DNA from: Trinickia violacea
Lineage (GTDB): Bacteria > Pseudomonadota > Gammaproteobacteria > Burkholderiales > Burkholderiaceae
Assembly: GCF_005280735.1 (NCBI RefSeq)
Contig: NZ_CP040077.1
Location: 2,542,001-2,606,000, forward strand
Length of the DNA stretch: 64,000 bases
Direction of reading: 5' to 3'
In this document: piece by piece, positions 43,956-53,344 of the stretch
How the letters are laid out: every line of letters starts with the position of its first letter
Numbering within the stretch: position 1 is the stretch's first letter
The notes under the pieces: generated by a model
Database searches by the model: none
The model's input: only the letters and a program-made list of their open reading frames with translations
What the model was told of the DNA's origin: nothing
Position numbers and translations under genes: made by a program

Positions 43956-45473
43956 ATGCCGAACCGTACCCCGACCGCCTTGTGGGCCCAGCAATTCAGG
44001 CGGTCGTCAGCATCGAAGACGAGTCTGCAGGACCAGATCCGGCAGATGCTCGTGGCCGCGATCCTCGACGGCCAACTGCCTCCCGACGCCGCGCTGCCGT
44101 CGAGCCGCGAGCTGGCCGACCAGCTTGGCGTCGCGCGCAACACCGTCGTGCTCGCGTACCAGATGCTCGTCGACGAGGGCTACCTGATCTCGCGTGAGCG
44201 CAGCGGGCACTTCGTGAACCCGCAGATGCTCGAAGGCCGGCCCGGTTTCGCGGCGTCGCCCGCGGCCGACAGCGGCGATGCACCGAGCCGCCCCATCTGG
44301 CGGCAGCGGATCGCGCATCCGCCTTCGGCGCAGCGCAACATCGTGAAGCCGGCGAATTGGCAGCACTACGAATTTCCCTTCATCTACGGCCAGTTCGACC
44401 AGTCGCTGTTTCCTGCCAACGATTGGCGCGAGTGCTGCATGAAGGCGCTGTCGATCATGGAGATCCGCAACTGGGCGCCCGACCTGATCGAGCGCGACGA
44501 CGAATCGCTGATCCAGCAGATCCGCACGCGCGTGCTGCCGCGGCGCGGCGTGTTCGCGGCGGCGGAGGAGATCGTCATCACGAACGGCTGCCAGCAGGCG
44601 CTGTATCTGATCGCCGACCTGCTGTGCGACGAGGACACGACGGTCGGCTTCGAGAATCCCGGCTATCCCGACGCGCGCAATATCTTCGAGAACCGCAACG
44701 CGCGGCTGCTGCCGCTGCCGGTCGACAGCAACGGGATCGCGCCCGATGCGCTCGGCGAGTCGCTCGCGCGCTGCGACTACGTGTACGTGACGCCGAGCCA
44801 CCAGTGCCCCACCACCGCGACGATGCCGGTCGAGCGTCGCCGTGCGCTGCTCGATTGCGCCCGGCAGCACGACTTCGTCATCGTCGAGGACGACTACGAG
44901 AGCGAGAACACGTTCTCCGGCACGCCGCACCCCGCGTTGAAGAGCCTCGACACCGCCGACCGCGTGATCTACGTCGGCAGTCTGTCGAAGACCTTCGCGC
45001 CGGGCCTGCGGCTCGGCTACGTGGTCGGTCCGCGCGAGCTGGTTCGCGAGCTGCGCGCGCTGCGGCGCCTGATGGTGCGGCATCCCGTTGCGTACATCCA
45101 GCGGGCATTCGCGACGTTTCTCGCGCTCGGGCACCACGACGCGCTGCTGCGCAGGCTCGCGCATGCGTACAGCGAGCGCTCGCAGGCGCTGATGGCGGCG
45201 CTCGATGCGCACTTGCCGGAAGCGCGCTACGTGCGCGTGACGGGCGGCGCGTCGTGCTGGGTCGAGGGCCCGCTGTGGCTCGACGCCGCGCGCCTCGCGG
45301 TCGACGCGCAGGCGGTCGGCGTTTTGATCGAGCCGGGCAGCGTGTTCTTCACGAACGACGACGACGCGCGCCGCTATTTCCGCATGGGCTTCTCGGCCAT
45401 ACCACTCGAGAAGATCGAGCCCGGCGTGCGTGCGCTCGCGCAATGCGTGCGAGCGCAGCAGCCGGGCGGCTGA
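43956..45473 (+). CDS. tauR: MocR-family PLP-dependent regulator, TauR-like
   Basis: A 505-aa fusion of a GntR-type winged helix (residues 22-90; PSSRELADQLGVARNTVVLAYQMLVDEGYL) and an aminotransferase-like domain with the PLP Lys in YVGSLSKTFAPGLRLGY. Such MocR/GabR regulators sense amino compounds through PLP. It heads a region with taurine dehydrogenase, taurine transporter and xsc genes, so a TauR role is inferred. The start at 43956 has a GGAG site at 8-nt spacing; an upstream in-frame start is not conserved. Confidence 0.85.
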   Translation: MPNRTPTALWAQQFRRSSASKTSLQDQIRQMLVAAILDGQLPPDAALPSSRELADQLGVARNTVVLAYQMLVDEGYLISRERSGHFVNPQMLEGRPGFAASPAADSGDAPSRPIWRQRIAHPPSAQRNIVKPANWQHYEFPFIYGQFDQSLFPANDWRECCMKALSIMEIRNWAPDLIERDDESLIQQIRTRVLPRRGVFAAAEEIVITNGCQQALYLIADLLCDEDTTVGFENPGYPDARNIFENRNARLLPLPVDSNGIAPDALGESLARCDYVYVTPSHQCPTTATMPVERRRALLDCARQHDFVIVEDDYESENTFSGTPHPALKSLDTADRVIYVGSLSKTFAPGLRLGYVVGPRELVRELRALRRLMVRHPVAYIQRAFATFLALGHHDALLRRLAHAYSERSQALMAALDAHLPEARYVRVTGGASCWVEGPLWLDAARLAVDAQAVGVLIEPGSVFFTNDDDARRYFRMGFSAIPLEKIEPGVRALAQCVRAQQPGG

Positions 45474-45514
45474 TGCCTACTCGCGCCGGCCACGAACAGA
45501 GCCGGAGCGATCGT

Positions 45515-46945
45515 TCAATGCTGCGAAAACGTCACGAGCTCATGCTCGTCGACCGACGACGATGCGCGGCGACGTCGAATGAACAGCCCATACGCGACAA
45601 GCAGCACGCCGAGACTCGCGACACCGAGCCACAGCGGCTTGCGCTGCGCGGGAATGAACGCCATCGCGACGAGAATGCCGATCATGCCGGCGATCGACAG
45701 CCACGTCAGATACGGAAAGCCCCACATCTTCACGCGCAGTTCGTTCACCGCCGTGGCACCGAGCCGGCTGCGCAGGCGCAGTTGCGAAATCGCGATCAGC
45801 ACGTAGACGAAAATCGCGACGGTGCCGTACGAATCGACGAGGAACGCGAACACCGTATCGGGCGACACGTACGACATCACGACCGACACGTAGCCGAACA
45901 GCGTGCCGAGCAGGATCGCCCGCACCGGCACGCCGCGCTTGTTGACTTTCGCGAGCGAGGCCGGCGCGTCGCCGTGGCGCGTCAGCGCGAACAGCATCCG
46001 CGACGCCGCATAGAGGCCCGAATTCAGCGCCGACAGCACGGCGGTCAGCACGATCGCATTCATCACGTTCGCGGCGGCCGGCAGGCCCATCACCTGCAGC
46101 GCGCTGACATATGGCGTCGACATTTGATGCGAATTCCACGGCACGAGCGCAACGACGAGCGCGACCGAGCCCACATAGAAAACGAGCACGCGCGTGATCA
46201 CCGAATTGGTTGCCTTCGCAACGGCCTTCGCGGGCTCGCGCGCCTCGGCCGCCGCGATCGTCACGATTTCCGCGCCGAAGTAGAAGCCGGTCGCCGCAAC
46301 CGCCCCGCTCATCACGGGGCCGATGCCATGCGGCATGAAGCCGCCGTGGCCGAGCAGCGTCGGCAGCACCGCCGTCGTGTGCAACGACGCAGGCCAGAGG
46401 CCGAGCACATAGAGGCCGCCGAGAAACAGGAACACGACGATCGCGCCCACCTTGATCGACGAGAACCAGAACTCGAACTCGCCGTAGCTGCCGACCGAAA
46501 TCAGGTTCGTCGCGGTGAGCACGACCAACAGCGTCAAGCTGATGATCCACGCGGGCACGTCGGGCAGCCAGAACTGCACGAGCTTCGCGCCCGCCACCGC
46601 TTCGAGTGCGACGACGATCACCCAGAAATACCAGTACATCCAACCCGTCAGGAAGCCGGCGAGCCGGCCCGGCCCGCGCCAGTTGCCGAACGCGAGCCGC
46701 GCATATTCGTAGAACGAGCCGACGGCGGGCATCGCGCACGCCATTTCGCCGAGCATCCGCATCACGAGCACGACGAGTCCGCCCGTAATCAGGAACGACA
46801 GAATCGCGGCGGGGCCGGTCTGCTGTATCACCACGCCGCTGCCCACGAACAGCCCCGCTCCGATCACGCCGCCGAGCGCGATCATCGTCATGTGCCGCTG
46901 CTTGAGTCCGCACTTCAGGTCACTTCTGTCCATCGAGGGTTGCAT
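45515..46945 (-). CDS. APC-family amino acid permease (GabP-like)
   Basis: A 476-aa amino acid/cation symporter with about twelve transmembrane helices. The family start HMTMIALGGVIGAGLFVGSG and the motif YARLAFGNWRGPGRLAGFLTGWMYW are visible. A GGAG ribosome site precedes 46945. It lies 180 bp downstream of the taurine dehydrogenase-like gene on the same strand and convergent with the MocR gene. Taurine or a related amine is a possible substrate, inferred from context only. Confidence 0.87.
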   Translation of the reverse strand: MQPSMDRSDLKCGLKQRHMTMIALGGVIGAGLFVGSGVVIQQTGPAAILSFLITGGLVVLVMRMLGEMACAMPAVGSFYEYARLAFGNWRGPGRLAGFLTGWMYWYFWVIVVALEAVAGAKLVQFWLPDVPAWIISLTLLVVLTATNLISVGSYGEFEFWFSSIKVGAIVVFLFLGGLYVLGLWPASLHTTAVLPTLLGHGGFMPHGIGPVMSGAVAATGFYFGAEIVTIAAAEAREPAKAVAKATNSVITRVLVFYVGSVALVVALVPWNSHQMSTPYVSALQVMGLPAAANVMNAIVLTAVLSALNSGLYAASRMLFALTRHGDAPASLAKVNKRGVPVRAILLGTLFGYVSVVMSYVSPDTVFAFLVDSYGTVAIFVYVLIAISQLRLRSRLGATAVNELRVKMWGFPYLTWLSIAGMIGILVAMAFIPAQRKPLWLGVASLGVLLVAYGLFIRRRRASSSVDEHELVTFSQH

Positions 46946-47125
46946 GTCTTCTCCCTATCCAGATGTCTTGGACGGCGCTCGTGCGTTTCCCGTGCGCTCG
47001 AGCGCCCGCACTCGCGCCGTCTGAACTGAGCGTGCAAAGGCGCCTCTCGCGCCTTGCCGCAAGATTGATCGCTTTTGTCATGAGGGAGCGCCGGCCGGGC
47101 GGCTGGGCCCGCCGGCGCGTGAGGA

Positions 47126-48544
47126 TCAGGGCTTTTCGTCGCGCCGGAAGTAGCCGACGTAGAGCATCCGCTGGCCAAGGCGGCGGAACGGCGCAAACAG
47201 ATGGCCGGGCAGCGGCGACGTGAAGATCGGCAGCGTCTGCTGCGCGCCCTTGCCTGCGATCCGCTCGGCCATCCGGCGGCCCGCCTGCTGCGAATACGAC
47301 ACGCCGTTGCCGCCGTAGCCGAGTGCGTAGAACACGGCTTGCTTGGGATCGGGCTGGCAGACGCGCGGCATCATGTCGTGGCTCACATCGACCCAGCCCC
47401 ACCACGAGAAGTCGATCTGGATGCCCGCGAGCGCCGGAAACTTGCGCGCCATCCCTTCCTTGAGCAGATCGAGGTGGCGCGGGTTCGGCGCGTCGGCGCC
47501 CGTGATCGCGCTGCGGCTGCCGATCTGCAGACGCTTGTCCGGCAGGAAGCGATAGTAGAAGCGCAGCGTGCGCGTGTCGGTCAGTACTTGCGTCGTGCGG
47601 AAATTGCACGCTTCGATCTCCTGATCGGTCAGCGGCCGCGTGACCATCGAATTCGACAGGATCGGCATCACCTTGCTGCGCAGCGAGGGATGCAAGCGTT
47701 GCGCGGTGTAGGCGCCCGTTGCGATGCCGACCGCGCGCGCACGAACGATCCCGCCCGGCGTGCGCAAGTGATGCACGCCGTTGACCGTTTCCCAGCCGAT
47801 CACGGGGCTGCTCGTATGCACGCGCGCACCGGCTTCGCGCGCAAGGCGCAGATAGCCGAACGCGAGCTTCAATGCGTGGATGCCGATGCCTTCCGGCTCG
47901 TGCAGCGCTCCGGCCGACTCGTGATCGTTGACGAATTCGCGGCGGAACGTCTCGGCGCTCAGCAGTTCGGACGGATAGCCGAACACGTCCCTCCAGACCT
48001 TCGCTTCGGCCGCGAGCTTTTCCATGATCCGCGGACGATGCGCGATCAGGAAGTGGCCACCCGGCTGCGGATCGCAATCGATCTCGGACACGAACGCCTT
48101 GAAGTGCTGAAAGCCTTCGAGGATCTCCTCGTGCATCTTGAGCGCGACGTCCTTGCCCCAGCGCTCGATCCATTGCGAGCGCGACAGGCGTCCCGACGCG
48201 TTCTGCCCCTGCCCGCCGTTGCGGCTGCTGCAGCCCCAGCTCGTGCGGTTCGCCTCCAGCACGACGGCCTTGATGCCATGCTCGCGAGCGAGGCACAGCG
48301 CGGTCGCGAGGCCCGTGTAGCCGCCGCCGATGATCGCGACGTCGACGTCGATGTCCTTCGTGATCGGACCGTCGTCGGGGGGCGGACTGCCCGCGGTCGC
48401 GACCCAGTAGGTCGGCGCATAGTCCTTGCCGTGCCCCGGTCCCGGCGATACGAGCGGGTCGTAGGTCGGGTCGTAACGCGTATCGGCCGGCGCGCCCGAG
48501 ATGAAGCCGCCCGCGACTCGCTCCATTGAACTGGTGGATCCCAT
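47126..48544 (-). CDS. tauY: FAD-dependent amine oxidoreductase, probable taurine dehydrogenase large subunit
   Basis: A 472-aa DAO-family flavoprotein. The dinucleotide-binding motif is VAIIGGGYTGLATA at 69-82 and the FAD segment is SWGCSSRNGGQGQN. The N-terminal extension (FISGAPADTRYDPTYDP) resembles TauY of taurine dehydrogenase, which deaminates taurine to sulfoacetaldehyde. Glutamylputrescine oxidase-like enzymes are the alternative. The start at 48544 has a GGAG site; 48556 is also possible. A direct-repeat operator-like element lies 90-119 bp upstream. The TauX-like partner is 4.3 kb away at 52804. Confidence 0.75.
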   Translation of the reverse strand: MGSTSSMERVAGGFISGAPADTRYDPTYDPLVSPGPGHGKDYAPTYWVATAGSPPPDDGPITKDIDVDVAIIGGGYTGLATALCLAREHGIKAVVLEANRTSWGCSSRNGGQGQNASGRLSRSQWIERWGKDVALKMHEEILEGFQHFKAFVSEIDCDPQPGGHFLIAHRPRIMEKLAAEAKVWRDVFGYPSELLSAETFRREFVNDHESAGALHEPEGIGIHALKLAFGYLRLAREAGARVHTSSPVIGWETVNGVHHLRTPGGIVRARAVGIATGAYTAQRLHPSLRSKVMPILSNSMVTRPLTDQEIEACNFRTTQVLTDTRTLRFYYRFLPDKRLQIGSRSAITGADAPNPRHLDLLKEGMARKFPALAGIQIDFSWWGWVDVSHDMMPRVCQPDPKQAVFYALGYGGNGVSYSQQAGRRMAERIAGKGAQQTLPIFTSPLPGHLFAPFRRLGQRMLYVGYFRRDEKP

Positions 48545-48633
48545 GCCTGTCTCCATTTCATTTTCTTCAGGTCGATCGCTTCGTTGCAGCGACCTGTTGA
48601 AGAAAGTGTAGGAAGGCAAATTTTCTGCAGGTA

Positions 48634-48663
48634 GGACCAGTGACCCGGATTCGCTTGGACCAG
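48634..48663. promoter_or_regulatory. 23-bp-spaced direct repeat before tauY (candidate MocR/TauR site)
   Basis: Two identical copies of GGACCAG (48634-48640 and 48657-48663), 23 bp start to start. The spacer and flanks (GTAG before, TTCGCTT before the second copy) are shared with the element before xsc and in part with that before cobS. It also lies between tauY and the divergent IclR gene. Confidence 0.72.
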
Positions 48664-48806
48664 CAAAATCGTCCCGCTTAGTGTTGGCGCTAGGGTATTC
48701 ATGCCGCGCCATGCCCTACAAAAACAGTCCAATTTGTTTCATTTTTAGCTATGCTGAAACGCACGGCGAAATCAACTAAGCGACTAAGAATCGACTAAGG
48801 AGACTC

Positions 48807-49631
48807 ATGCGCGCCACCGCTCCGAAGCAGCTTGAAGCCGCACCCGATGCCACGCCCGCCGACGACGCGCGCGTGCTGCGCGCGCTTGCCGTGCTCGAGG
48901 CGCTCGCGTCGGCGGGGCAGCCGTACACGCTGTCGCAGCTCGCCGCGCGCCTGCACATTCCCAAAGCCACGCTGCTGCGGCTGATCGAATCGCTGGAGAC
49001 GCGCGGCTACGTGATGCACATGCCGGACTCGCGAGGCCATGACCGCAGCATCGCACTCGGTCCGAGCGCAGCACAGTTCGCGCTCGCGACCCTCGCGAAC
49101 AACACGTTCACGCGCGCATGCCGCTCGGTGCTGCGCGCGCTCGTCGAGGTGCTCGGCGAGACGTGCAATCTCACGGCACTCGACGGCGACAGGGTGCTGT
49201 ACGTGGAGCGTGTGGAAACAACCGAGCCGCTGCGGCTCGAGATGCGGCCCGGCATGCGCGTGCCGCTGCATTGCACGGCAAGCGGCAAGCTGTTCCTGTC
49301 GCAGATGACGGTGCTCGAGCGCAACGCGATGCTTGCGCAGCTCACGCTCAAGAAGATGACTTACCGGACGCTGACTGATAAGCAGTCGCTCGCCGCCGAA
49401 CTCGAGCGCCTCGCCACGCGCGGCGTCGGTATCGACAACGAAGAATTCGTGCGAGGAATGGTGGCCGTCGCGGTGCCGGTGAAGGATGCCGCCGACGGGC
49501 GCGTGCTCGCGGCGCTAGCCGTGCATGCGCCGACCGCGCGAGCGACGCTCAACGACCTGCTCGAAGCCGTGCCGCAGATGCGGGAAGCCGCCAGCCGGCT
49601 CGCCCCGCTCCTGCACCTGCACGACGGCTAA
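48807..49631 (+). CDS. IclR-family transcriptional regulator
   Basis: A 274-aa regulator with an N-terminal helix-turn-helix (residues 22-85; YTLSQLAARLHIPKATLLRLIESLETRGYV) and an IclR effector domain (MRVPLHCTASGKLFLSQM). The start at 48807 has AAGGAG. It is divergent from tauY and convergent with tauB. In isethionate clusters of related bacteria the regulator is also of IclR type, so a sulfonate-responsive role is plausible but unproven. Confidence 0.9.
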   Translation: MRATAPKQLEAAPDATPADDARVLRALAVLEALASAGQPYTLSQLAARLHIPKATLLRLIESLETRGYVMHMPDSRGHDRSIALGPSAAQFALATLANNTFTRACRSVLRALVEVLGETCNLTALDGDRVLYVERVETTEPLRLEMRPGMRVPLHCTASGKLFLSQMTVLERNAMLAQLTLKKMTYRTLTDKQSLAAELERLATRGVGIDNEEFVRGMVAVAVPVKDAADGRVLAALAVHAPTARATLNDLLEAVPQMREAASRLAPLLHLHDG

Positions 49632-49652
49632 CCGCCGCGCGAGGCAACGCGC

Positions 49653-50390
49653 TCAATGCGCAAGAATGCCCATCGCCTCCTTTTTCAACTCCAGGAAATG
49701 CGGCTCGAATGCGACCTGCGGCGTGCGCGGCCGCTCGAGCTCGATCGGCACGTCGATCGCGACCCGCCCAGGCCGCGCCGACAGCACGACCAGCCGCGTG
49801 CCGAGAAAGATCGCTTCGTCGATGTCGTGCGTGATGAACACGATGGTGCAATGCAGTTGATCCCACAGCGAGGTCAAGAAGGTCTGCATGGAGGCGCGTG
49901 TCTGCGCATCCAACGCGCCAAAGGGCTCGTCCATCAGCAGCACTTTGGGCTTCATGACCAGCGCGCGGGCGATGGCCACGCGCTGCTGCATGCCTCCCGA
50001 CAACTCGTAAGGCTTGTGCTTGGCGAAGGACTCCAAGCCGATGATGCGCAGGATGTCGGCCGAAGCCTGCCGGCGCTTTGCCTTGGGCACGTTGTGCAGC
50101 GAAAGCCCGAACTCGATGTTGTCTTCCACGCTGAGCCACGGAAACAGCCCCGACTGCTGGAACACGACGACGCGGTCGGCCCCCGGCTCGCTCTTGACCT
50201 CGCCGTCGACGTAGATGTTGCCCCGCGAGGGTGACGTCAGCCCCGCCAGCAGGTGCAGCAAGGTAGTCTTGCCGCAGCCGGAAGCCCCGAGCACGGTGAC
50301 GAACTCGCCGCCTTGGAACGTCAGATTGATGTTTTCCAGTGCGGCGGTGGCGCCGAAGGTCTTGTACAAGGAATCGATGACGATGTTCAA
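49653..50390 (-). CDS. tauB: taurine/sulfonate ABC transporter ATP-binding protein
   Basis: A 245-aa ATPase of the TauB/SsuB/NrtD type. Walker A GASGCGKTT, signature LSGGMQQRVAIARAL and Walker B VLLMDEPFGALD are intact. It energises the TauABC importer. It lies 103 bp after tauA, the gap being filled with degenerate repeats of the tauA end. Confidence 0.9.
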   Translation of the reverse strand: MNIVIDSLYKTFGATAALENINLTFQGGEFVTVLGASGCGKTTLLHLLAGLTSPSRGNIYVDGEVKSEPGADRVVVFQQSGLFPWLSVEDNIEFGLSLHNVPKAKRRQASADILRIIGLESFAKHKPYELSGGMQQRVAIARALVMKPKVLLMDEPFGALDAQTRASMQTFLTSLWDQLHCTIVFITHDIDEAIFLGTRLVVLSARPGRVAIDVPIELERPRTPQVAFEPHFLELKKEAMGILAH

Positions 50391-50421
50391 GTTCGTCTCC
50401 TGCTAGGCGGATGAGTCACTC

Positions 50422-50502
50422 AATGGGCGAGCCCGTTAATGGGTCAGCCCTCAATGGGCCTGCTCCAATGGGCCGCCCGTCAATGGGCCAGCCCTAATGG
50501 GC
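50422..50502. repeat. six degenerate repeats of the tauA 3' end
   Basis: AATGGG recurs at 50422, 50438, 50453, 50467, 50482 and 50496, a spacing of 14-16 bp. On the minus strand each copy reads roughly GGCCCATTGA or GGCCCATTAG, that is, the last codons and stop of tauA (Ala-His-stop) repeated five more times downstream. Slippage duplication is the likely origin. Confidence 0.8.
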
Positions 50503-51513
50503 CAAATGCTTCGAATACTGCGGCGCGACGTTGGCCTCGAAGCTCGCCGGCACCGACTGGATGCGGCCGATCTGTTTGAGCACCTTGCCGGTATTGACCA
50601 AGGTCAGGTACGTGGCCGAGGTCTTCACGCCGGCATCGAGGCCCATGACTTTCGGCGTCGTCTGGTCGGCGCCGGAGAACAGCTCGTAGCCGGCCAGTTC
50701 GCTCTTCGCAACGTCCAAGGTGACGCCCGTTTCCTTGGCCATCTCGCCGAGCGCCTTGTCCTGCTCCTTCTGCGTCACCTGATAGCCGTCGTCGAGCGCG
50801 GCGACGAAACCTTGCACGAGATCCGGATGCGCCTTCGCCCAATCAGCGTTCGCGATGCACACGTTGTAGCTCGATGCCTCGCGCGGCAGATCGCCGTCGG
50901 TCTTGATCGCCTTGCCGCCGGCCGTGCGCAGCGCGCTGAATACCGGGTCCCAGACGATGGCCGCGTCGATCGCGCCGGTCACCCAGGAGGTGCGCATCTG
51001 CGGCGGCGCCATGTTGATTTGCGTCACCGAGTCATACGGCACGTGTGCTTCGGCGAGAAAGGTGGCCAGTTCGAAGGACGCCTGCGAGCCGGCAACGATC
51101 GCAATCTTCTTGCCTTTCAGTTCGGCGACGCCTTTGATGCCGCTCTCGGGCTTGACCACGATACCGGCCGCGTTCGTATAGCGCTCCTGGTTGTAGACGA
51201 TGGTCATCGGCAGGCCCTGCGAGATGGCCGTGACGAGCGGCGGAACGCCGAGCCCGCACATGAACGTGAGGCTGTTCGACGCCAGCGCGCTCATCGCCGC
51301 CGGGCCCGAGCTGAACAGCTTGTACTGGACGTCGGCCTTCATGTGCTTCTCGAACATATGCTCCGCCATCGACACCATGTAAGGATCGGCGCCGTTGTCC
51401 TCGTAGCCGATGATGACTTCGGGCTTGTCCTGGGCGTGGACCACGCCCGAGGCGACACAGCCGGCGGCGAGCAGCACGGCGCTCGCGGCCTGAACCCATT
51501 GCATTCGCTTCAT
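50494..51513 (-). CDS. tauA: taurine ABC transporter substrate-binding protein
   Basis: A 339-aa periplasmic binding protein of the TauA/SsuA (NMT1-like) fold. The signal peptide ends AHAQ near residue 28 (GCVASGVVHAQ). The mature protein starts KPEVIIGYEDNGADP, and AAIVWDPVFSAL is a family feature. It is in a tauC-tauA-tauB unit (transcription order) near xsc, so taurine is the likely ligand. The 3' end is reiterated downstream. Confidence 0.88.
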   Translation of the reverse strand: MKRMQWVQAASAVLLAAGCVASGVVHAQDKPEVIIGYEDNGADPYMVSMAEHMFEKHMKADVQYKLFSSGPAAMSALASNSLTFMCGLGVPPLVTAISQGLPMTIVYNQERYTNAAGIVVKPESGIKGVAELKGKKIAIVAGSQASFELATFLAEAHVPYDSVTQINMAPPQMRTSWVTGAIDAAIVWDPVFSALRTAGGKAIKTDGDLPREASSYNVCIANADWAKAHPDLVQGFVAALDDGYQVTQKEQDKALGEMAKETGVTLDVAKSELAGYELFSGADQTTPKVMGLDAGVKTSATYLTLVNTGKVLKQIGRIQSVPASFEANVAPQYSKHLAH

Positions 51514-51537
51514 TTCCAGTCTCCTCGGATCTTTCGA

Positions 51538-52389
51538 TCAGTTATGGCTGCGCCAAGGCACGATCAGGTTTTCGAGCTTGCGTATCACCAGCTCCATGCC
51601 ATACCCGATCAACCCGATGATCACGATCCCCACGATCACGATGCTGACCTGCAGGGCTTGTCCCGCGAATTGCACGAGCCAGCCCAGCCCGCTGCTCGCG
51701 GCAATCAGTTCCGCCGCGACCAGACACGTCCACGCGACGCCGATCCCCACGCGCATCGCGGTAAAGATTTCAGGTAGCGCCGAAGGCAGCACGACTTTGC
51801 GAAAAATTTGCGCATTGCTCGCGCCGAGCGTGCGGGCCACCGAGATGCGCAGGGCCGGCGTGCTCTTCACCCCTGACATGGTGCCGATGATGATGACGGG
51901 GATCGTGCCGACCAGAATCAGAATGGCCTTGGGCAATTCGCCGATGCCGAACCACACCACCAGAAGCGGGATGTAGGCGAGTGGCGGAACCGGACGGACG
52001 AACTGCAGGAAGGGGTCGATGATGTCGAACACGAACTTGTTGCGCGACATCGCGAGCCCGATTGGCACCCCGATCACGACCGCGCCGACGAAGCCGATGA
52101 TGATGCGCACGCAGCTGATGAGGATGTCGCTGCCTAGCGTCTGTCCGCCGTAGCCGTTGCGCAGAATATCGATGAGAGACTGCCAGACCGCCACCGGCGA
52201 AGGCAGCGCAAACGAAGGGAACACGCCCGCCATCGACACCGCCTGCCAAATCAAGACCGATGCCACCAGCACGGCGGCGGTCAGCCAGTACGAGCTCGAT
52301 CCGAAGCGAACGCGGCGCAGCTTGATCGCCTGCTCGCTGGGTGACGCAACGGAGTGCTTCATCTTTCCGTGTCCTAGTGTCAATCTCAT
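51538..52389 (-). CDS. tauC: taurine ABC transporter permease
   Basis: A 283-aa inner-membrane permease of the TauC/SsuC type, with about six helices and the EAA loop near LGASNAQIFRKVVLPSALPEIF. The ATG at 52389 follows AGGAGG at 5-nt spacing; a later Met at 52362 gives a slightly shorter protein. It is the first gene of the transporter unit and divergent from the tauX-like/xsc genes. Confidence 0.88.
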   Translation of the reverse strand: MRLTLGHGKMKHSVASPSEQAIKLRRVRFGSSSYWLTAAVLVASVLIWQAVSMAGVFPSFALPSPVAVWQSLIDILRNGYGGQTLGSDILISCVRIIIGFVGAVVIGVPIGLAMSRNKFVFDIIDPFLQFVRPVPPLAYIPLLVVWFGIGELPKAILILVGTIPVIIIGTMSGVKSTPALRISVARTLGASNAQIFRKVVLPSALPEIFTAMRVGIGVAWTCLVAAELIAASSGLGWLVQFAGQALQVSIVIVGIVIIGLIGYGMELVIRKLENLIVPWRSHN

Positions 52390-52803
52390 CACCGCCTCCT
52401 CTAACTGGTCTGCAATAAGTAGACCTCATCACCATGGCTTCCGGCTTCAAGTATAGACAGCGCAGGCAGCGAAGGACTTCGGCCCGGGACGTGGCGCGCA
52501 CTTGCCAGCCCGCCCGTTGAGACCAGCATCGTCAATCCATAAAGGAGCGGGTAGTACCAGCCAAAAGGTTCTGATGGGGCCAGCCAGATGAGGGATTTCC
52601 CTGGGTTGCGCGGGCCGTCTGGCCGGCCGTCAAGCAAGCTCTGGTGCGGGCCGCCGCGCGGGCCACGCGCTGGCCCGCTGGCCCAAGCGAAACTTCCGAA
52701 CTGGTGCTACTCGCCGAGGCACACCCTCACTAACGTGTCAGTACGAGATGCCGCATTGCGCACTGGTGCGATGCGGCCACCGCCATCCCCTATGGAGACA
52801 CGT
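52390..52803. promoter_or_regulatory. divergent intergenic region, tauC / tauX-xsc
   Basis: A 414-bp gap with an AT-richer zone near tauC (52395-52455) and a GC-rich centre. It contains the direct-repeat element at 52678-52707. A GGAG ribosome site lies before 52804. No gene is seen. Confidence 0.6.
52678..52707. promoter_or_regulatory. 23-bp-spaced direct repeat before tauX-xsc (candidate MocR/TauR site)
   Basis: In the minus-strand reading, GCACCAG (52701-52707) and GGGCCAG (52678-52684) are 23 bp apart, preceded by GTAG, with TTTCGCTTG before the second copy. These are the same layout and flanks as before tauY. It lies about 97-126 bp upstream of the tauX-like start. Confidence 0.7.
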
Positions 52804-53208
52804 ATGACAGACACGCCCCTCGCCTCTTCCGCCGTCACAGCCGATACGCTCGCCGCGTTTTCCGATGCCTTCAACCGGCACGACGCGAACGCGCTGATGC
52901 GCTTCATGACCGAGGACTGCGTGTTCGACGCGGCCGCCGGCCCCGACATTTTCGGCACGCGCTTCGTCGGACAGGAAGCGGTGCGCGCCGCATTCGAAGC
53001 CGTGTTCAAGACCTTTCCCGATGCGCACTGGGGCCACGGCCGCCACTACGTCGCAGGTGAACGCGGCGTGTCCGAGTGGGTGTTTACCGGCACGCACGCG
53101 GAAGGCTGGCGAATCGAAGCCGAAGGCTGCGACCTGTTCGAGTTCCGCGACGGGCTGATTGCCGTCAAGCGCGCGTTCCGCAAAGAGCGGCCGAAGCAGC
53201 CAGCCTGA
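52804..53208 (+). CDS. tauX: NTF2/SnoaL-like protein, possible taurine dehydrogenase small subunit
   Basis: A 134-aa soluble protein of the NTF2-like (SnoaL) fold (FSDAFNRHDANALMRFMTEDC; FEFRDGLIAVKRAFRKE). There is no signal peptide. It lies 136 bp upstream of xsc on the same strand and behind a shared direct-repeat element. Small proteins of this size are annotated as TauX in related taurine clusters, so the assignment is by context. It could instead be an accessory protein of unknown role. Confidence 0.6.
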   Translation: MTDTPLASSAVTADTLAAFSDAFNRHDANALMRFMTEDCVFDAAAGPDIFGTRFVGQEAVRAAFEAVFKTFPDAHWGHGRHYVAGERGVSEWVFTGTHAEGWRIEAEGCDLFEFRDGLIAVKRAFRKERPKQPA

Positions 53209-53344
53209 GCACGCACGCATTTGGAACAAATCATTTCATTTCATTCCAGATTCCTGAGCGGCACGCGGAATCGGTTGACCTGATTTCGGCAGTGAATAGC
53301 ATCGGAAACGAGACATTCCATTAGATGACGAACGGAGACACCGT

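Noticed and set aside
50403..50502. Short regularly spaced repeats that could suggest a CRISPR array.
   Set aside because: Units are only about 15 bp, degenerate, without unique spacers, and are copies of the tauA stop region; no cas genes are present.
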